A stretch of 64,000 nucleotides of DNA from Arthrobacter sp. MYb214 (GTDB taxonomy: Bacteria; Actinomycetota; Actinomycetes; Actinomycetales; Micrococcaceae), in the NCBI RefSeq assembly GCF_002979865.1, contig NZ_PCPZ01000001.1:496001-560000 (forward strand). Reading direction: 5' to 3'. Of the stretch, positions 18,426 to 27,082 are shown one piece after another. The notes under the pieces are model-generated. The model was not told the DNA's origin. It did not search any database and was given only the letters and a program-made list of their open reading frames with translations. Both the position numbers and the translations under genes were made by a program. The number at the start of each line of letters is the position of its first letter. Position 1 is the stretch's first letter.

Positions 18426-19487
18426 CTAGAAGTCCTGGAACTCAAGCTTCACCGTGTCCGACAAATCTCCCGAATACTGGATCACCCGCATCACGTGATG
18501 GCCATCCACAATCATCGGGTCACCATGCGAGTACAAATCGAACTGGCGTCCAAGCTTCACCATCGTCACCCGGAAAGCATCCGACGCGTTCATGCTCGCC
18601 GACCACTGCTCTACTGGGCCTGAAGCAACATCAGCTTCAGCCCATGTCCGGTCATACAGCATGTTCCCGTCCTTCTCCTTCGGGAACGACGCATCCTTCA
18701 CCAAATGCGGGTACGGCGAACCACCGATTGATGCGACCTGGTACTCAAGATCCTGCTCCGAACCTTCACCCGTTCCGATCACCACCGTGGCGACTTCAGT
18801 CGCGTCCCTCTTGATTTTCAGGCCGTGGATCATCTTGTGATTCGCAGACAAGTTCACTGGGATCAGGCCACTCACTTCGACACCGTTGTAGATGAGCCAC
18901 TCCAGCTTCGTTCCGTCAGTGGACCAGCGGGGCACCATCGCGATATCCGGTCCGCCATCTGCGTCCATGAGCGTTTCCAGCTCGTCGGCGACCATCGGCA
19001 GCTCGTACCCATACCAGGTACGCGAGCGAGTGCCACCAGTAGTTCCCTGCATGAAGATCGGCAATGAGTAAGCGCCGGCAGTGCCAGCCTCGATGACGCC
19101 ACGGACCATGTCCCACAACGATGCTGACGCGATCGTGAATTTCTTCTTCATCAGATCCGTATACGTGGTGAACAGCATCCGTTTAGCGAGCAACGACCAC
19201 AGATCAGAATGATTCACTGTGAGCCGCTTCGTGTCGTAGTCGTAATCCCAGGACCAGATCACGCCCGCATATACCGCTGATCCCTCCCATTCAATAACCA
19301 GTGTCCTGCGCACTACGTCTAGCAGGCCCCACCAGTCCAGCCCTTTCGACGTTGCTGCATTGAGCACCGCCGAAGCGGTACCGCCGGAGCCGCCGTTGAG
19401 TGCACAGGTCCAGGTGAATCCAGTAACCGGGATGACCGACTGTTTCTGCCCTGTGCGGGTGTCTACGCTCCAAACGCGCCAAGCCAT
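18426..19487 (-). CDS. Baseplate / minor tail protein (Gp37-like)
   Basis: A 353-residue protein starting MAWRVWSVDTRTGQKQ. It is rich in beta-strand and Trp, with the hub-like feature VWSWDYDYDTKRLTVNHSDLWSLLAKR near residue 80-110 and a C-terminal VDGHHVMRVIQYSGDLSDTV. It follows the distal-tail gene by 10 nt. In actinophages this position is held by the baseplate or tail-tip protein equivalent to siphovirus Gp37. It probably joins the tail tube to fibres. The assignment is by order and general character. Confidence 0.75.
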   Translation of the reverse strand: MAWRVWSVDTRTGQKQSVIPVTGFTWTCALNGGSGGTASAVLNAATSKGLDWWGLLDVVRRTLVIEWEGSAVYAGVIWSWDYDYDTKRLTVNHSDLWSLLAKRMLFTTYTDLMKKKFTIASASLWDMVRGVIEAGTAGAYSLPIFMQGTTGGTRSRTWYGYELPMVADELETLMDADGGPDIAMVPRWSTDGTKLEWLIYNGVEVSGLIPVNLSANHKMIHGLKIKRDATEVATVVIGTGEGSEQDLEYQVASIGGSPYPHLVKDASFPKEKDGNMLYDRTWAEADVASGPVEQWSASMNASDAFRVTMVKLGRQFDLYSHGDPMIVDGHHVMRVIQYSGDLSDTVKLEFQDF

Positions 19488-19496
19488 GAGACCGCC

Positions 19497-20246
19497 TTAG
19501 AAATAGGTGTCGTACAGTTCGATCCGGCCACCCTTGGACAAGGTCACCGGAACCTTTCCGCCCGGAGGGATCGTAAAGGTTTGCGCGTCGCCGACCAATC
19601 CGCCCCCGGCCGCCATGGACAGATTGACGCGGAGCATCCCATCCCACATATCCACATGGTGTGTGGATGAAGATCCGGGAGAAGCAGTCACCGTGTATTT
19701 TTCACCGTTCGGACCAGTGATGGTGTATCCGCCCACTGTGACTGGGCCAGGCACCACGACGACAGGCCAGGCCGGAGCCGACCCGCGGTTCTCCACCATG
19801 GCCGCCACACCAGCACCAGCCGTGACAATCCGTCGCTCGCCAAAGATCCTGGGATCAGTGGAACGCAAACTAATCTGGAATGAGGTGTGCACATCCGTTA
19901 CTGGGACAGCTTTGGTCTGCCGGGCCAGCATGACGTTCGCCCACTGATCAGGTCCATGACCAAAAACTTGGAGGGTTTTGATTTCCCCAGGCATGATGCA
20001 ACCTTTCAGCGCGTTGATCGCCTCATGCTGGTGTGAATGAGTTTTCGAGCGTACACGTCCCGTGATGGTGATCAGGCGCTCCCGGTAGAACTCAGGGAGG
20101 ACATACCCGCCGTGTCCGTATGGCACGTCCTCCCTGTTTTCCTTGACGTCAGGGGTATCCCACCAGCCGTCGACCGAGTTGACTTTCCATTCATGGGCGT
20201 GGGTATCGCCGGTGAGCGTTTGCACGCCAAGCTTTACGAGGTTCAT
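19497..20246 (-). CDS. Distal tail (Dit-like) protein
   Basis: A 249-residue protein that begins MNLVKLGVQTLTG. The early blocks VDGWWDTPDVKENREDVPYGHGG and ERLITITGRVRSK fit the N-terminal domain of phage distal tail proteins, and the C-terminus is beta-rich. The ATG at 20246 is preferred over a GTG two codons upstream because GGCGGTGAG lies just before it. It follows the tape measure gene by 9 nt, where Dit proteins always lie. It would form the hub between tail tube and baseplate. Confidence 0.82.
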   Translation of the reverse strand: MNLVKLGVQTLTGDTHAHEWKVNSVDGWWDTPDVKENREDVPYGHGGYVLPEFYRERLITITGRVRSKTHSHQHEAINALKGCIMPGEIKTLQVFGHGPDQWANVMLARQTKAVPVTDVHTSFQISLRSTDPRIFGERRIVTAGAGVAAMVENRGSAPAWPVVVVPGPVTVGGYTITGPNGEKYTVTASPGSSSTHHVDMWDGMLRVNLSMAAGGGLVGDAQTFTIPPGGKVPVTLSKGGRIELYDTYF

Positions 20247-20255
20247 ACTCACCGC

Positions 20256-23200
20256 CTAACTGCGAAATTGGTTCTCAAAGAAGAACTTCAACTCGTCGGA
20301 CAATTCACGGCGGACAGCATTAGCGTCCGTCGCACCATATATCGGGATGTTCAGGGTTACTGTTGTCCCCCCACTGCCCACCGATGATGGGTTGCCACTC
20401 GCCCGTCCCCCGCTGGCGAAGCTGGCGAGGTGCTGTACGGATGGGTCGTCGGCGTTAATTGCTCCAAGTACTCGGTTGTACTTGTTGGCTGACGATTTGC
20501 GGATGATCCACTCTTCGTCGTCCACGTTCGCAATCGGGCGGCCCTCGGACGTTACTCCGAGGATCATGTCCCGTCCAAGACCGGTACGTGGGAGCTTCCC
20601 GCCGTCCTCGTAGCCAGGCAAACTGATTTGCCCGCCGCGATAGTTGCCGGTCAGCCCGCCTGTACCGCCACGATGCACCGCTGATGCGCCCGAGTCAGTG
20701 AATCGGGTGCTTACTGCGATGGTGGCGAAGCGTGTGCGTGCCGCGTTCTTCAGTGCTTCTTCTGCGGCGCCGGTGATCGCTTGCGCGTTGATCTTCGCGA
20801 CCCGCTTCTTAGCCGCGGTCTCGTCGATCTTCTTACCGGTTTCGTCGGTGCCGGTTTCCGACACTTCGATACGACCATCAGGCAGTTCGGTAACGATGTA
20901 CCCGAGGGTTTCCAACGCCGAACGCACTTCAGGCGAGTTCTCCGTGATGGTTACGTTGCCCTCCGGAGTGGACTGCACCAACTCGTGAATCTCAGTGATC
21001 TTCCCCGCCAACGAATCAGTGTTGGAGTTGAACTGCACGTACACGCTGCCAGGTATCAGGCCCAGCTGGTCTGCGTAGGCTGCAGCTGCTTCCTTGCTGT
21101 AGCCCATCGCAGTCGCCTGCTTGATGAAGTTCTCCCGGCCGTGCGCGAGCTCTTCGGACATCTCAGCGGTGGTCGCACCGGCTTCACGCATCGGGTCAAT
21201 GACCGCCAGCGTACTGGATGCGATACCGTCGAGCGCCGACGAACTCGCAAGGTACTTCTCTGAGGTCCGGTCGAACGCTTCACCGTTCTTGTCGACGACC
21301 TCACCGTTTTCCTTAATGGTCTTCGTTGCCGAGTTGATCGATTCCTGCAGTCGCCGGATCGCTTCGTTCTCACCAATGATGACCATGCCAGAATTGACCA
21401 GCGAGTCGTACCATTCGTCGACAGCATCGGCCGCTTCTTCCGCCGCCTTAGCCGCGTTCTCATAAGCGGTGGCCATGCCATCGATACTGTCTTTCGCACC
21501 CGGTGCTTCAGCCTTTACGCGCCCAAGGGCGATACCAACTAACCCAAGCTCATCGTTCGGATCGAGCTGTATGCCGTTCTCGGTCGCAAGGTTAGTGAGC
21601 GCCGACTTGAGCTCGGGGGTGCTGTTGATCAGGGTTGCCATTTCCTGATCGGTAAATTCGAGCTGTTCAGCAAGACCCTTGAGCGAATCAATACCCAAGT
21701 CCGACTCGCCCATGTCGAAAGCACGCGCAATACCACGAGCCGCTTCCTGCAATTGCAGAGCGTCCTCGGTAGCGCCACGCACGTCTCCCACAGACAGGTT
21801 CTTAGAAAACCATCCGGTTAGTCCGGTCAGTCCGCTAGTGTTATCAAGTTGCTCGATAGCGCGCTTCGCGTTACCAGCCTCTACGGAGACAGTACCGAAG
21901 TGTTCCTTAGCTAGATCGCCGGAGTTCTTGAAAACTGATCCGGACCAGCCATCGTCCTCGCCGAGGTTCAGGGCTCCACGGAGGTCTCCGCCTGTGGCGA
22001 GAATGTTGAAGTACTCTTCAAGATCGGGGCGGCCAGAGCGAGCCTCGGTGTTGATCGCCTCAATAAGCTCTTTGCCTATGAGCAGTCCGGCGCCAACGGT
22101 GGTAATTCCGCCGATAGCTTTTCCTACGCCACGAGCACGGGTTTCAAGCTGAGTCATCGGGCCTTCTGCGCGCTGTGTGGCAGCACGAAGGTCCCTAAGT
22201 CCAGTGACAGTGGAGACGATGTTTGGTGCGATCTTCATGAAGGCGCCCGCAACCAGCGCGCCAACACCGATGAATCCAGTGAGTATGGTTAGCGCAGTCT
22301 GTGCTGGTTCCGGCAGGTCCGTGTACCAGCCAACGAGATCGGCGATGCCTTCTGCCAGTCCGGCAATGACAGGTAGCAGGGCGGCTCCCGCGTCGATTCC
22401 TGCGTCCTTGATGTTGTTCCAAGCGACTTTGACCTTGGATTCAGCGGTGGCGTAGCGTTGAGCGGCTTCGTCGGCCAACGCCGAGTTTTCCTCCCACGCC
22501 TTGGACCCGAGCTCCAAGGACTCGGTAAGCAGGTCGCCGGAGTTCGCCAAGGCGAGCATGACCTGCATTTCCTCGGTGCCCTTGATGCCCATGTCCTTCA
22601 ATGTGGCTGTCAGGTTTCCGCCAGCGTCGTTGGTGCGGGCGATGCCTTCGGCAACGTCCTGCAGGGCTTCCATTGGGGAGCTGCTGAACTTGGAAGCGAA
22701 TTCCTCGGCTGAGGTGCCTGCTACGCCTGCGAATGCTTCGAGGGATTCTCCGCTTTCGTCGACTGCGGTGCGCATTTTCAGCAGGACACGGGTGGCGACA
22801 CCGCCACCGAGCTCTGAACGCACGCCCATGGATGCCAGGGTGTTAGACAGCGCCAGCACGTCAGCTTCGGAAGCGCCCAATGATGCGGCGGCGCCAGCGA
22901 TGCGTTGGGCCATGGACAGGATTTCTGCTTCAGTGGATGCACCATCGTTACCCAGTGCTACCAGTGCGGAGCCGAAGCGTTCCACGCCTTGCGCGCCTTC
23001 GCGTTCCATGGTGCCCATGACGTTGGAGATCTGCGCAATGTTCGTGGCAGCGTCTTCCGCGGTCAGGTTGGTGGTTTCGCCGAGGTCGATCATGGTGGCG
23101 GTGAAGCCTAGAACGTCGTCGCGGGCTACGCCCAGCTGGCCGGCGGCCTCGGCCACGCCTGCGATCTCAGCGTGCGTTGACGGTAGTTCCTTGGCTAGGT

Positions 23201-23540
23201 CGCGTAGACCGTCGGAGAGCTCTGCGTAGCCTTCTTCGGTGTCGTCGATGGTCTTGCGGACACCAGCGAATTGGGACTGCCAGTCCATGGCTGCTTTGGC
23301 TGACAGGACAAGCCCGCCGGTGATGGCGGTACCGGCGCCGACCATGGTGTTGGCGACTTGGCCCCACGCTTTTTCGTGCTGGTTCGCTACGTCTGTCAGG
23401 CGGCCTATGCCGGACTGGGATTGTGTGCCCGCGTCTTCGGTCTTTTTGGCGGTTTCCTTGGCTTTTGCGGAAACCCGGTCCATGTCCTTGATGAACGCAC
23501 CGATTTCGGCGCTAACAAGAACTCTCAGCTTTTTGTCCAC
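20256..23540 (-). CDS. Tape measure protein
   Basis: The largest gene of the window, 1094 residues. The N-terminal third contains a TP901-type core (AKAAMDWQSQFAGVRKTIDD, LGETTNLTAEDAATNIAQIS, DVLALSNTLASMGVRSELGGG). A hydrophobic pair of segments lies at about 375-430 (LLPVIAGLAEGIADLVGWY, ALTILTGFIGVGALVAGAF), followed by long alanine/glutamate-rich helices (AYENAAKAAEEAADAVDEW). The protein sets tail length and is ejected into the host. Its length predicts a tail of roughly 160 nm by the usual 0.15 nm per residue. It follows the tail chaperone pair. Confidence 0.95.
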   Translation of the reverse strand: MDKKLRVLVSAEIGAFIKDMDRVSAKAKETAKKTEDAGTQSQSGIGRLTDVANQHEKAWGQVANTMVGAGTAITGGLVLSAKAAMDWQSQFAGVRKTIDDTEEGYAELSDGLRDLAKELPSTHAEIAGVAEAAGQLGVARDDVLGFTATMIDLGETTNLTAEDAATNIAQISNVMGTMEREGAQGVERFGSALVALGNDGASTEAEILSMAQRIAGAAASLGASEADVLALSNTLASMGVRSELGGGVATRVLLKMRTAVDESGESLEAFAGVAGTSAEEFASKFSSSPMEALQDVAEGIARTNDAGGNLTATLKDMGIKGTEEMQVMLALANSGDLLTESLELGSKAWEENSALADEAAQRYATAESKVKVAWNNIKDAGIDAGAALLPVIAGLAEGIADLVGWYTDLPEPAQTALTILTGFIGVGALVAGAFMKIAPNIVSTVTGLRDLRAATQRAEGPMTQLETRARGVGKAIGGITTVGAGLLIGKELIEAINTEARSGRPDLEEYFNILATGGDLRGALNLGEDDGWSGSVFKNSGDLAKEHFGTVSVEAGNAKRAIEQLDNTSGLTGLTGWFSKNLSVGDVRGATEDALQLQEAARGIARAFDMGESDLGIDSLKGLAEQLEFTDQEMATLINSTPELKSALTNLATENGIQLDPNDELGLVGIALGRVKAEAPGAKDSIDGMATAYENAAKAAEEAADAVDEWYDSLVNSGMVIIGENEAIRRLQESINSATKTIKENGEVVDKNGEAFDRTSEKYLASSSALDGIASSTLAVIDPMREAGATTAEMSEELAHGRENFIKQATAMGYSKEAAAAYADQLGLIPGSVYVQFNSNTDSLAGKITEIHELVQSTPEGNVTITENSPEVRSALETLGYIVTELPDGRIEVSETGTDETGKKIDETAAKKRVAKINAQAITGAAEEALKNAARTRFATIAVSTRFTDSGASAVHRGGTGGLTGNYRGGQISLPGYEDGGKLPRTGLGRDMILGVTSEGRPIANVDDEEWIIRKSSANKYNRVLGAINADDPSVQHLASFASGGRASGNPSSVGSGGTTVTLNIPIYGATDANAVRRELSDELKFFFENQFRS

Positions 23541-23563
23541 CGCTGGGCACCGCCTTTATTTAG

Positions 23564-23920
23564 TTATCCGTCAAGATGGGTGTCTTTCAGGTGGAGTTTC
23601 TGGCCCGGCCATGTGGTGCGGTTCTTGTTGGACGTGAATGTTTCCAACGCTTCGCAGCCGTGGCACATGGTGTCGTCGTGCACTTCGAACCGTCCGACGT
23701 TGTCGTCCCCGCGGGTGATGTGCGCGGGTAGGCCGCAGCCGGAGCAGATCGTTTTCAGGTATTTCGTGTATGCGATCTGCATGATTTTGTCTTGGTCGCA
23801 GTACGTCCCGTCGTCTTCCCGTACGCCCAGGAGCACGGTGACGGGGATGCGGCAGTCCCGCGCTGTTTCCACCAGGTCGAGCAGGTGGGCCCAGCGCGGG
23901 GTTCCGAGGGCTTCTACGAT
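23564..23920 (-). CDS. Tail assembly chaperone, frameshifted C-terminal part
   Basis: This part is read only after a -1 shift at the end of the upstream chaperone gene. The 0-frame coding reads GTC-CCA-AAA; after slipping back one base it continues ATC-GTA-GAA and runs 118 codons to the stop at 23564. The extension begins IVEALGTPRWAHLLDLVETARD and contains a zinc-ribbon-like pair, CSGCG and CHGCE. The fused G-T protein (about 334 residues) would act with the shorter form to assemble the tail tube around the tape measure protein. It has no ribosome site of its own near the internal GTG at 23872. Confidence 0.82.
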   Translation of the reverse strand: MVEALGTPRWAHLLDLVETARDCRIPVTVLLGVREDDGTYCDQDKIMQIAYTKYLKTICSGCGLPAHITRGDDNVGRFEVHDDTMCHGCEALETFTSNKNRTTWPGQKLHLKDTHLDG

Positions 23921-24567
23921 TTTGGGACGGTCACCTCGGGGATGTCCTGGGTGGCGCGTGCGTTCGCGTCGGCAAGCAACCGCATTTGTGCTTCGCCGAG
24001 CTTTTCGTAGAGGGTGCGGGCCTGCTCTAGGTCTAGGCTGACCAGTTGCCCCTTGTTCATGAGTGTGGTGGATGCTGCGATGATGCGGAGCCGAGACTCA
24101 CGCTCAATGAATTTCCGAGTGAACTCGTTGACGTTCAATCGAACTAGGGCGTTTACGTCGGCCGGGGTCTTCACTTCCATGCGCGCTGCGGTCTTGCGGG
24201 CTTCGTTTTTGCCCAGCTCTGCTTGCTTGTCGATTTCCTCGGAGCACTCGGTGAGGACGGTTTCGCGGATGCCGGCAATTTCAGCGTCGGTGAGTGAGGT
24301 GACTCGGAAGATCCTCTTCGACGCATGGATGCGCATTTTCAGTTCATCAATCTCAGCGTCGATTGCGGCGTTCGGGTCACTGTTCCCGCCGAGGGCTTCG
24401 TCGCCCTCGGGGACTTCTTCCACGGGCTGTTTCTGTGCTTCGAGTGCGTCGATTTCGGCGATCAGGTCGAAGCGTGCGTACAGGTTGACGTTATGGACGG
24501 TGCGTTCGCCCATGGCCAGCCACTCGTCGAGGTCTAGCTCGCTGTTTGGTGCAATGTTTTCGGACAT
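23914..24567 (-). CDS. Tail assembly chaperone, short form
   Basis: A 217-residue, highly charged helical protein (DLDEWLAMGERTVHNVNLYARFDL, then LYEKLGEAQMRLLADANARATQ). It lies between the tail tube and tape measure genes, the fixed place of the siphovirus chaperone. It ends PEVTVPKS, and its last codons hold the slippery heptamer that allows a second, longer product. The start at 24567 is set by AGGAG upstream. The chaperone binds the tape measure protein and is absent from the virion. Confidence 0.85.
   Translation of the reverse strand: MSENIAPNSELDLDEWLAMGERTVHNVNLYARFDLIAEIDALEAQKQPVEEVPEGDEALGGNSDPNAAIDAEIDELKMRIHASKRIFRVTSLTDAEIAGIRETVLTECSEEIDKQAELGKNEARKTAARMEVKTPADVNALVRLNVNEFTRKFIERESRLRIIAASTTLMNKGQLVSLDLEQARTLYEKLGEAQMRLLADANARATQDIPEVTVPKS
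23920..23926 (-). promoter_or_regulatory. -1 ribosomal slippery site CCCAAAA
   Basis: On the minus strand the heptamer reads C-CCA-AAA in the 0 frame, a perfect X-XXY-YYZ site, two codons before the stop of the short chaperone. The -1 frame stays open for 118 codons. This is the standard G/GT arrangement of long-tailed phages. Confidence 0.85.
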
Positions 24568-24593
24568 GATGATTGACTCCTAAAGGATGGGTG

Positions 24594-24812
24594 TTACTTG
24601 ACTTGCAGGGTGTAGCATCGGCGGTCGAAGCCTTCGAACGCTTCGTTGAGGATCCGGGCACCGTTCTCGTCGCGCACGTATTCAATGACACGGACACGAT
24701 CTGCTGTCATGTTGATTGACACCGTGTTTTCGGGCTTCAGCCCCAACGCTTCAACAGTTGCTTTCAGCTGGTCGCGGGACACCGTGCCCTCATAGTGGCG
24801 TTTCTCGGCCAT
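24594..24812 (-). CDS. Small phage protein, 72 aa, after tail tube
   Basis: Starts MAEKRHYEGTVSRDQLKATVEALG. The helix-strand pattern (NTVSINMTADRVRVIEYVRDENG) suggests a small alpha/beta fold. It lies between the tail tube gene and the chaperone gene. It has its own ribosome site (TTAGGAGTC). No family is recognised. Confidence 0.68.
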   Translation of the reverse strand: MAEKRHYEGTVSRDQLKATVEALGLKPENTVSINMTADRVRVIEYVRDENGARILNEAFEGFDRRCYTLQVK

Positions 24813-24853
24813 GGTTGACTCCTAATGTTTGTGGTGACCCCAGAAAGGTTTAG

Positions 24854-24894
24854 AGTCCGGGCAGGAGCGGGAGTCAAGCACCCCTACCCGGACT
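24854..24894 (-). terminator. Hairpin after the tail tube gene
   Basis: Stem AGTCCGGG / CCCGGACT (8 bp) enclosing a GC-rich loop that can pair further. It follows the tail tube stop and may keep the abundant tube mRNA level above the genes downstream. T-tract weak. Confidence 0.45.
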
Positions 24895-24903
24895 GGTCTT
24901 TGG

Positions 24904-25422
24904 TTACGCTGCAGCGACCACGGCGCGAGGCGCGAAGGACTGCGGAGCGAACGACTGGTTGAACTTCTCGTAACCCGCAGTCGCCGGCGACAGAGTGCGT
25001 GGCGACAAGGTCAGGACCTCCATCACGGCTACTTCATCACCAGTGGCCAGTGGCACCTCTGATGGGTCTTCACCGTCAGCGACCTGGCCGATACGCTCCA
25101 CGAGGTACCCGCCGATGCCCTTGTCGGTGAACGTAGTCCACGCGATGTCTTCGACAGCGTCCTTGAAGCGGAACATGTCGAAGCCAGCTTCGACGGTGTC
25201 CATGCCTGGGGCGCCGGCTTCGATGGAGTCGCACGGCGAAGGGTCGGTAATCACGGCGGTGCCGGTGATACCGAACTGGTAGTTCGCTACGGTCACGAGG
25301 CACGTCAGCTGGATGCCAGCTGCGACCTCGGCGACCGTTGGTGCGTTCTTGTTAGCGATGGTTGGTACCCACCACAGGGCGCGGTTTTTCATGTTGAGCA
25401 TCTTTGGACCCTTGGCGGCCAT
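24904..25422 (-). CDS. Major tail tube protein
   Basis: A 172-residue protein starting MAAKGPKMLNMKNRALWWVPT. It has alternating beta segments (GIQLTCLVTVANYQFGITGTA, GDEVAVMEVLTLSPRTLSPAT) and a C-terminal variable end FAPQSFAPRAVVAAA. The size, the position before the frameshifted chaperone, and the terminator after it fit the tail tube subunit. It polymerises into hexameric rings around the tape measure protein. Confidence 0.82.
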   Translation of the reverse strand: MAAKGPKMLNMKNRALWWVPTIANKNAPTVAEVAAGIQLTCLVTVANYQFGITGTAVITDPSPCDSIEAGAPGMDTVEAGFDMFRFKDAVEDIAWTTFTDKGIGGYLVERIGQVADGEDPSEVPLATGDEVAVMEVLTLSPRTLSPATAGYEKFNQSFAPQSFAPRAVVAAA

Positions 25423-25424
25423 AG

Positions 25425-25643
25425 CTACTTACCTTCTTTCGAGGATGGTACTGGTGCGAGGTTTGGGAAGCGTCCGTCCAGCCAGGTTTCTGGTACTGGG
25501 CGGCGCACTACCTGCTTGGTGTTGGTGTCGTATACCTTGACCTTCTTGCGCGGGTCGTAGACGCGGTCTGGTTGTGATGGTTCGGTGATCCGGGCTACCA
25601 CCGCGGGGGTGGCTGGCTCGGTGACCTGTTTAGGGGTTGCCAC
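25425..25643 (-). CDS. Small phage protein, 72 aa, before tail tube
   Basis: A proline-rich, basic-acidic protein (MATPKQVTEPATPAVVARITEP, then VYDTNTKQVVRRPVPETWLDGRFPNL). It is 2 nt upstream of the tail tube gene and is preceded by GGAGG. Proteins of this kind in actinophages sit between tail terminator and tube; their role is unknown. The repeated V(Y/K)YD block is noticeable. Confidence 0.7.
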   Translation of the reverse strand: MATPKQVTEPATPAVVARITEPSQPDRVYDPRKKVKVYDTNTKQVVRRPVPETWLDGRFPNLAPVPSSKEGK

Positions 25644-25655
25644 GGTGGGCCTCCT

Positions 25656-26078
25656 TTAGGTGGTGGTGAGCCGCCACGAGAGCGGCAGGAAAAACCGGGC
25701 TGGTGTTGCCTGGTCGTCTTTGATGGGCACGGCGACCCGGAACGCGTCGGTGTCGACGTGCAGCCGGTGGTTCCCGATTCGTGTGTTGGTCAGCGCGGCG
25801 GCGACTATTTCTGCGCATTTGCGTGCGTGGCCCGGCGTGGGTCCGACGCAGTTCGTCTGCGGTGCCCAGTCATGCACGAGGGTGTCCGTCATGCCAGTCA
25901 GATCTGGGTCGCCGATGTCTGCCGGGATTCCAGCGAAGAACAAAACGTATGGCAGGACGTATCCTGCGCCGTCGGTGGGGATCTTGCCCGGGATGTACCC
26001 GTCGTAGGCTCGCCCGACAAGGGCTGGGATAGCTTTCAGCTTGGCTTCGAGCTCAGCACTGAATTGTGTTGCGTCCAT
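25656..26078 (-). CDS. Tail terminator-like protein
   Basis: A 140-residue protein (MDATQFSAELEAKLKAIPALVG start) with central LPYVLFFAGIPADIG and C-terminal RVAVPIKDDQATPARFFLPLSWR. The size and the order, after the gp10-like gene and before the tail tube gene, fit a tail terminator or tail completion protein. The start codon overlaps the upstream stop (TGATG), so translation is coupled. The assignment rests on order rather than a motif. Confidence 0.68.
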   Translation of the reverse strand: MDATQFSAELEAKLKAIPALVGRAYDGYIPGKIPTDGAGYVLPYVLFFAGIPADIGDPDLTGMTDTLVHDWAPQTNCVGPTPGHARKCAEIVAAALTNTRIGNHRLHVDTDAFRVAVPIKDDQATPARFFLPLSWRLTTT

Positions 26079-26443
26079 CAGCTGTTCACTGCTTTCTCGA
26101 TGATTTGCGCCATCGCCTGTTCGAACGCGTCAGCATGCTTGTCTGCGGCTGGTCGCATGAACGGTTGAGGGGCCATGCGGCTGGTACCGAATTCGAGGTA
26201 CGGGCTGTAGCTGGCGGATGCCGCGACTTCAGCGGACGGTGATTCCTGGCTGACATTGCGCAGGTCGGAGGTTTTGATTCCAGAGCGGAGGAAACCGGTG
26301 TCCACCGGGGCCAAGGTTTTGGCTGTGCCCTCGATGTCCTTCGCGGTTTTCTTGACCACGGTCTTCGCCAGTTGACCAACCACCTTGGGAACAGTTCCGA
26401 ATTCCACGCTTAGGTTGCGTAACTCTGAAGCATCAAAGCTCAT
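26078..26443 (-). CDS. Tail component, HK97 gp10-like
   Basis: A 121-residue protein starting MSFDASELRNLSVEFG. It has LAKTVVKKTAKDIEGTAKTLAPVDTG FLRSGI and YSPYLEFGTSRMAPQPFMRPA; these APVDTG-LR and YLEFGTS blocks are the signature of the HK97 gp10 family, which joins the head connector to the tail. The ATG at 26443 has GGGGAGG upstream; a longer frame overlaps the divergent plus-strand gene and is not conserved. It is 31 bp from that divergent start. Confidence 0.85.
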   Translation of the reverse strand: MSFDASELRNLSVEFGTVPKVVGQLAKTVVKKTAKDIEGTAKTLAPVDTGFLRSGIKTSDLRNVSQESPSAEVAASASYSPYLEFGTSRMAPQPFMRPAADKHADAFEQAMAQIIEKAVNS

Positions 26444-26462
26444 GACGCCTCCCCTCGCTGGG

Positions 26463-26468
26463 TAAGGT
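26463..26468 (+). promoter_or_regulatory. -10 box 6 nt before small membrane gene
   Basis: TAAGGT followed by GGATGG and then the ATG. The same bases could act as a ribosome site (AAGGTGG), so leaderless use is less certain here than at the other cargo genes. Confidence 0.35.
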
Positions 26469-26474
26469 GGATGG

Positions 26475-26669
26475 ATGACTGAGAAACCAATCAAGCCTGT
26501 GAAGTTGAACCGGGCAGCGCTGTTCTTCCTCGTGGTCGCCGTACTCGGGTTCCTTGCCGGTACCGCAGCCCCGTTCTTCACCGTGATTGGTGTAATTGGT
26601 GCCGTGATGTGCTTGATCACCGGCGCCTTATGGTGGATCAACTGGGCCAACGGCCGGAAGGGACTCTAG
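26475..26669 (+). CDS. Small two-helix membrane protein, 64 aa (cargo gene)
   Basis: Starts MTEKPIKPVKLNRAALFF. A basic N-terminus is followed by two hydrophobic helices at about 15-34 and 37-57 (VVAVLGFLAGTAAPFFTVIG, IGAVMCLITGALWWINW), ending NGRKGL. It lies alone on the plus strand between head-tail connector genes. It starts 31 bp from the divergent gp10-like gene and ends sharing CTAG with the opposing stop. The placement suggests independent expression, possibly in the lysogen. No family is recognised. Confidence 0.65.
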   Translation: MTEKPIKPVKLNRAALFFLVVAVLGFLAGTAAPFFTVIGVIGAVMCLITGALWWINWANGRKGL

Positions 26670-27082
26670 GCCGGGTTTTGCTGGGTTTGGTTTTCCCATG
26701 CGATGAAGTCGTGTGCCCAGAGTTCAGAGCCGGTCATGCGCTGTTTGAGGATGTACTCAGTGGCGTTGCTGGTGATGATGTCGCCGCGCTCCCCCACATG
26801 AAGTTCAGGCAGCGTGCGGTCGTATGGGAGTTGGATCAGGTATTGGCGTGACTCGGTGGGCTGGCCTGCAAGGTCTGCGGCTTGTTCTCGCTTCAGCTCT
26901 TGGATGCGGGCCTTGCCAGACCAGAGTTGAGTGCGCCCTGTCCAGCCTTCAGGCAACGGGAATGGTGCAGGGCCGTCGGTGACACGGTCGATGACACAAT
27001 CAGCGGTCATGCCGCCCGCGGCGACTGGCCGGTGATGCTCAGACCAGCCGTCTGGAATGATTTTGGTTCCGGGGAATGGCAT
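26666..27082 (-). CDS. Head-tail connector-type protein, 138 aa (DUF6093-like)
   Basis: A protein with PFPGTKIIPDGWSEHHRPVAAGG near the start and GQPTESRQYLIQLPYDRTLPEL and GDIITSN in the second half. The HRPVA-type opening and the length fit the DUF6093 family at this position in actinophages, between adaptor and gp10-like genes. The ATG at 27082 overlaps the upstream stop as TGATG; an ATG five codons earlier has a poorly spaced ribosome site. It is probably a head completion or stopper protein. Confidence 0.72.
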   Translation of the reverse strand: MPFPGTKIIPDGWSEHHRPVAAGGMTADCVIDRVTDGPAPFPLPEGWTGRTQLWSGKARIQELKREQAADLAGQPTESRQYLIQLPYDRTLPELHVGERGDIITSNATEYILKQRMTGSELWAHDFIAWENQTQQNPA

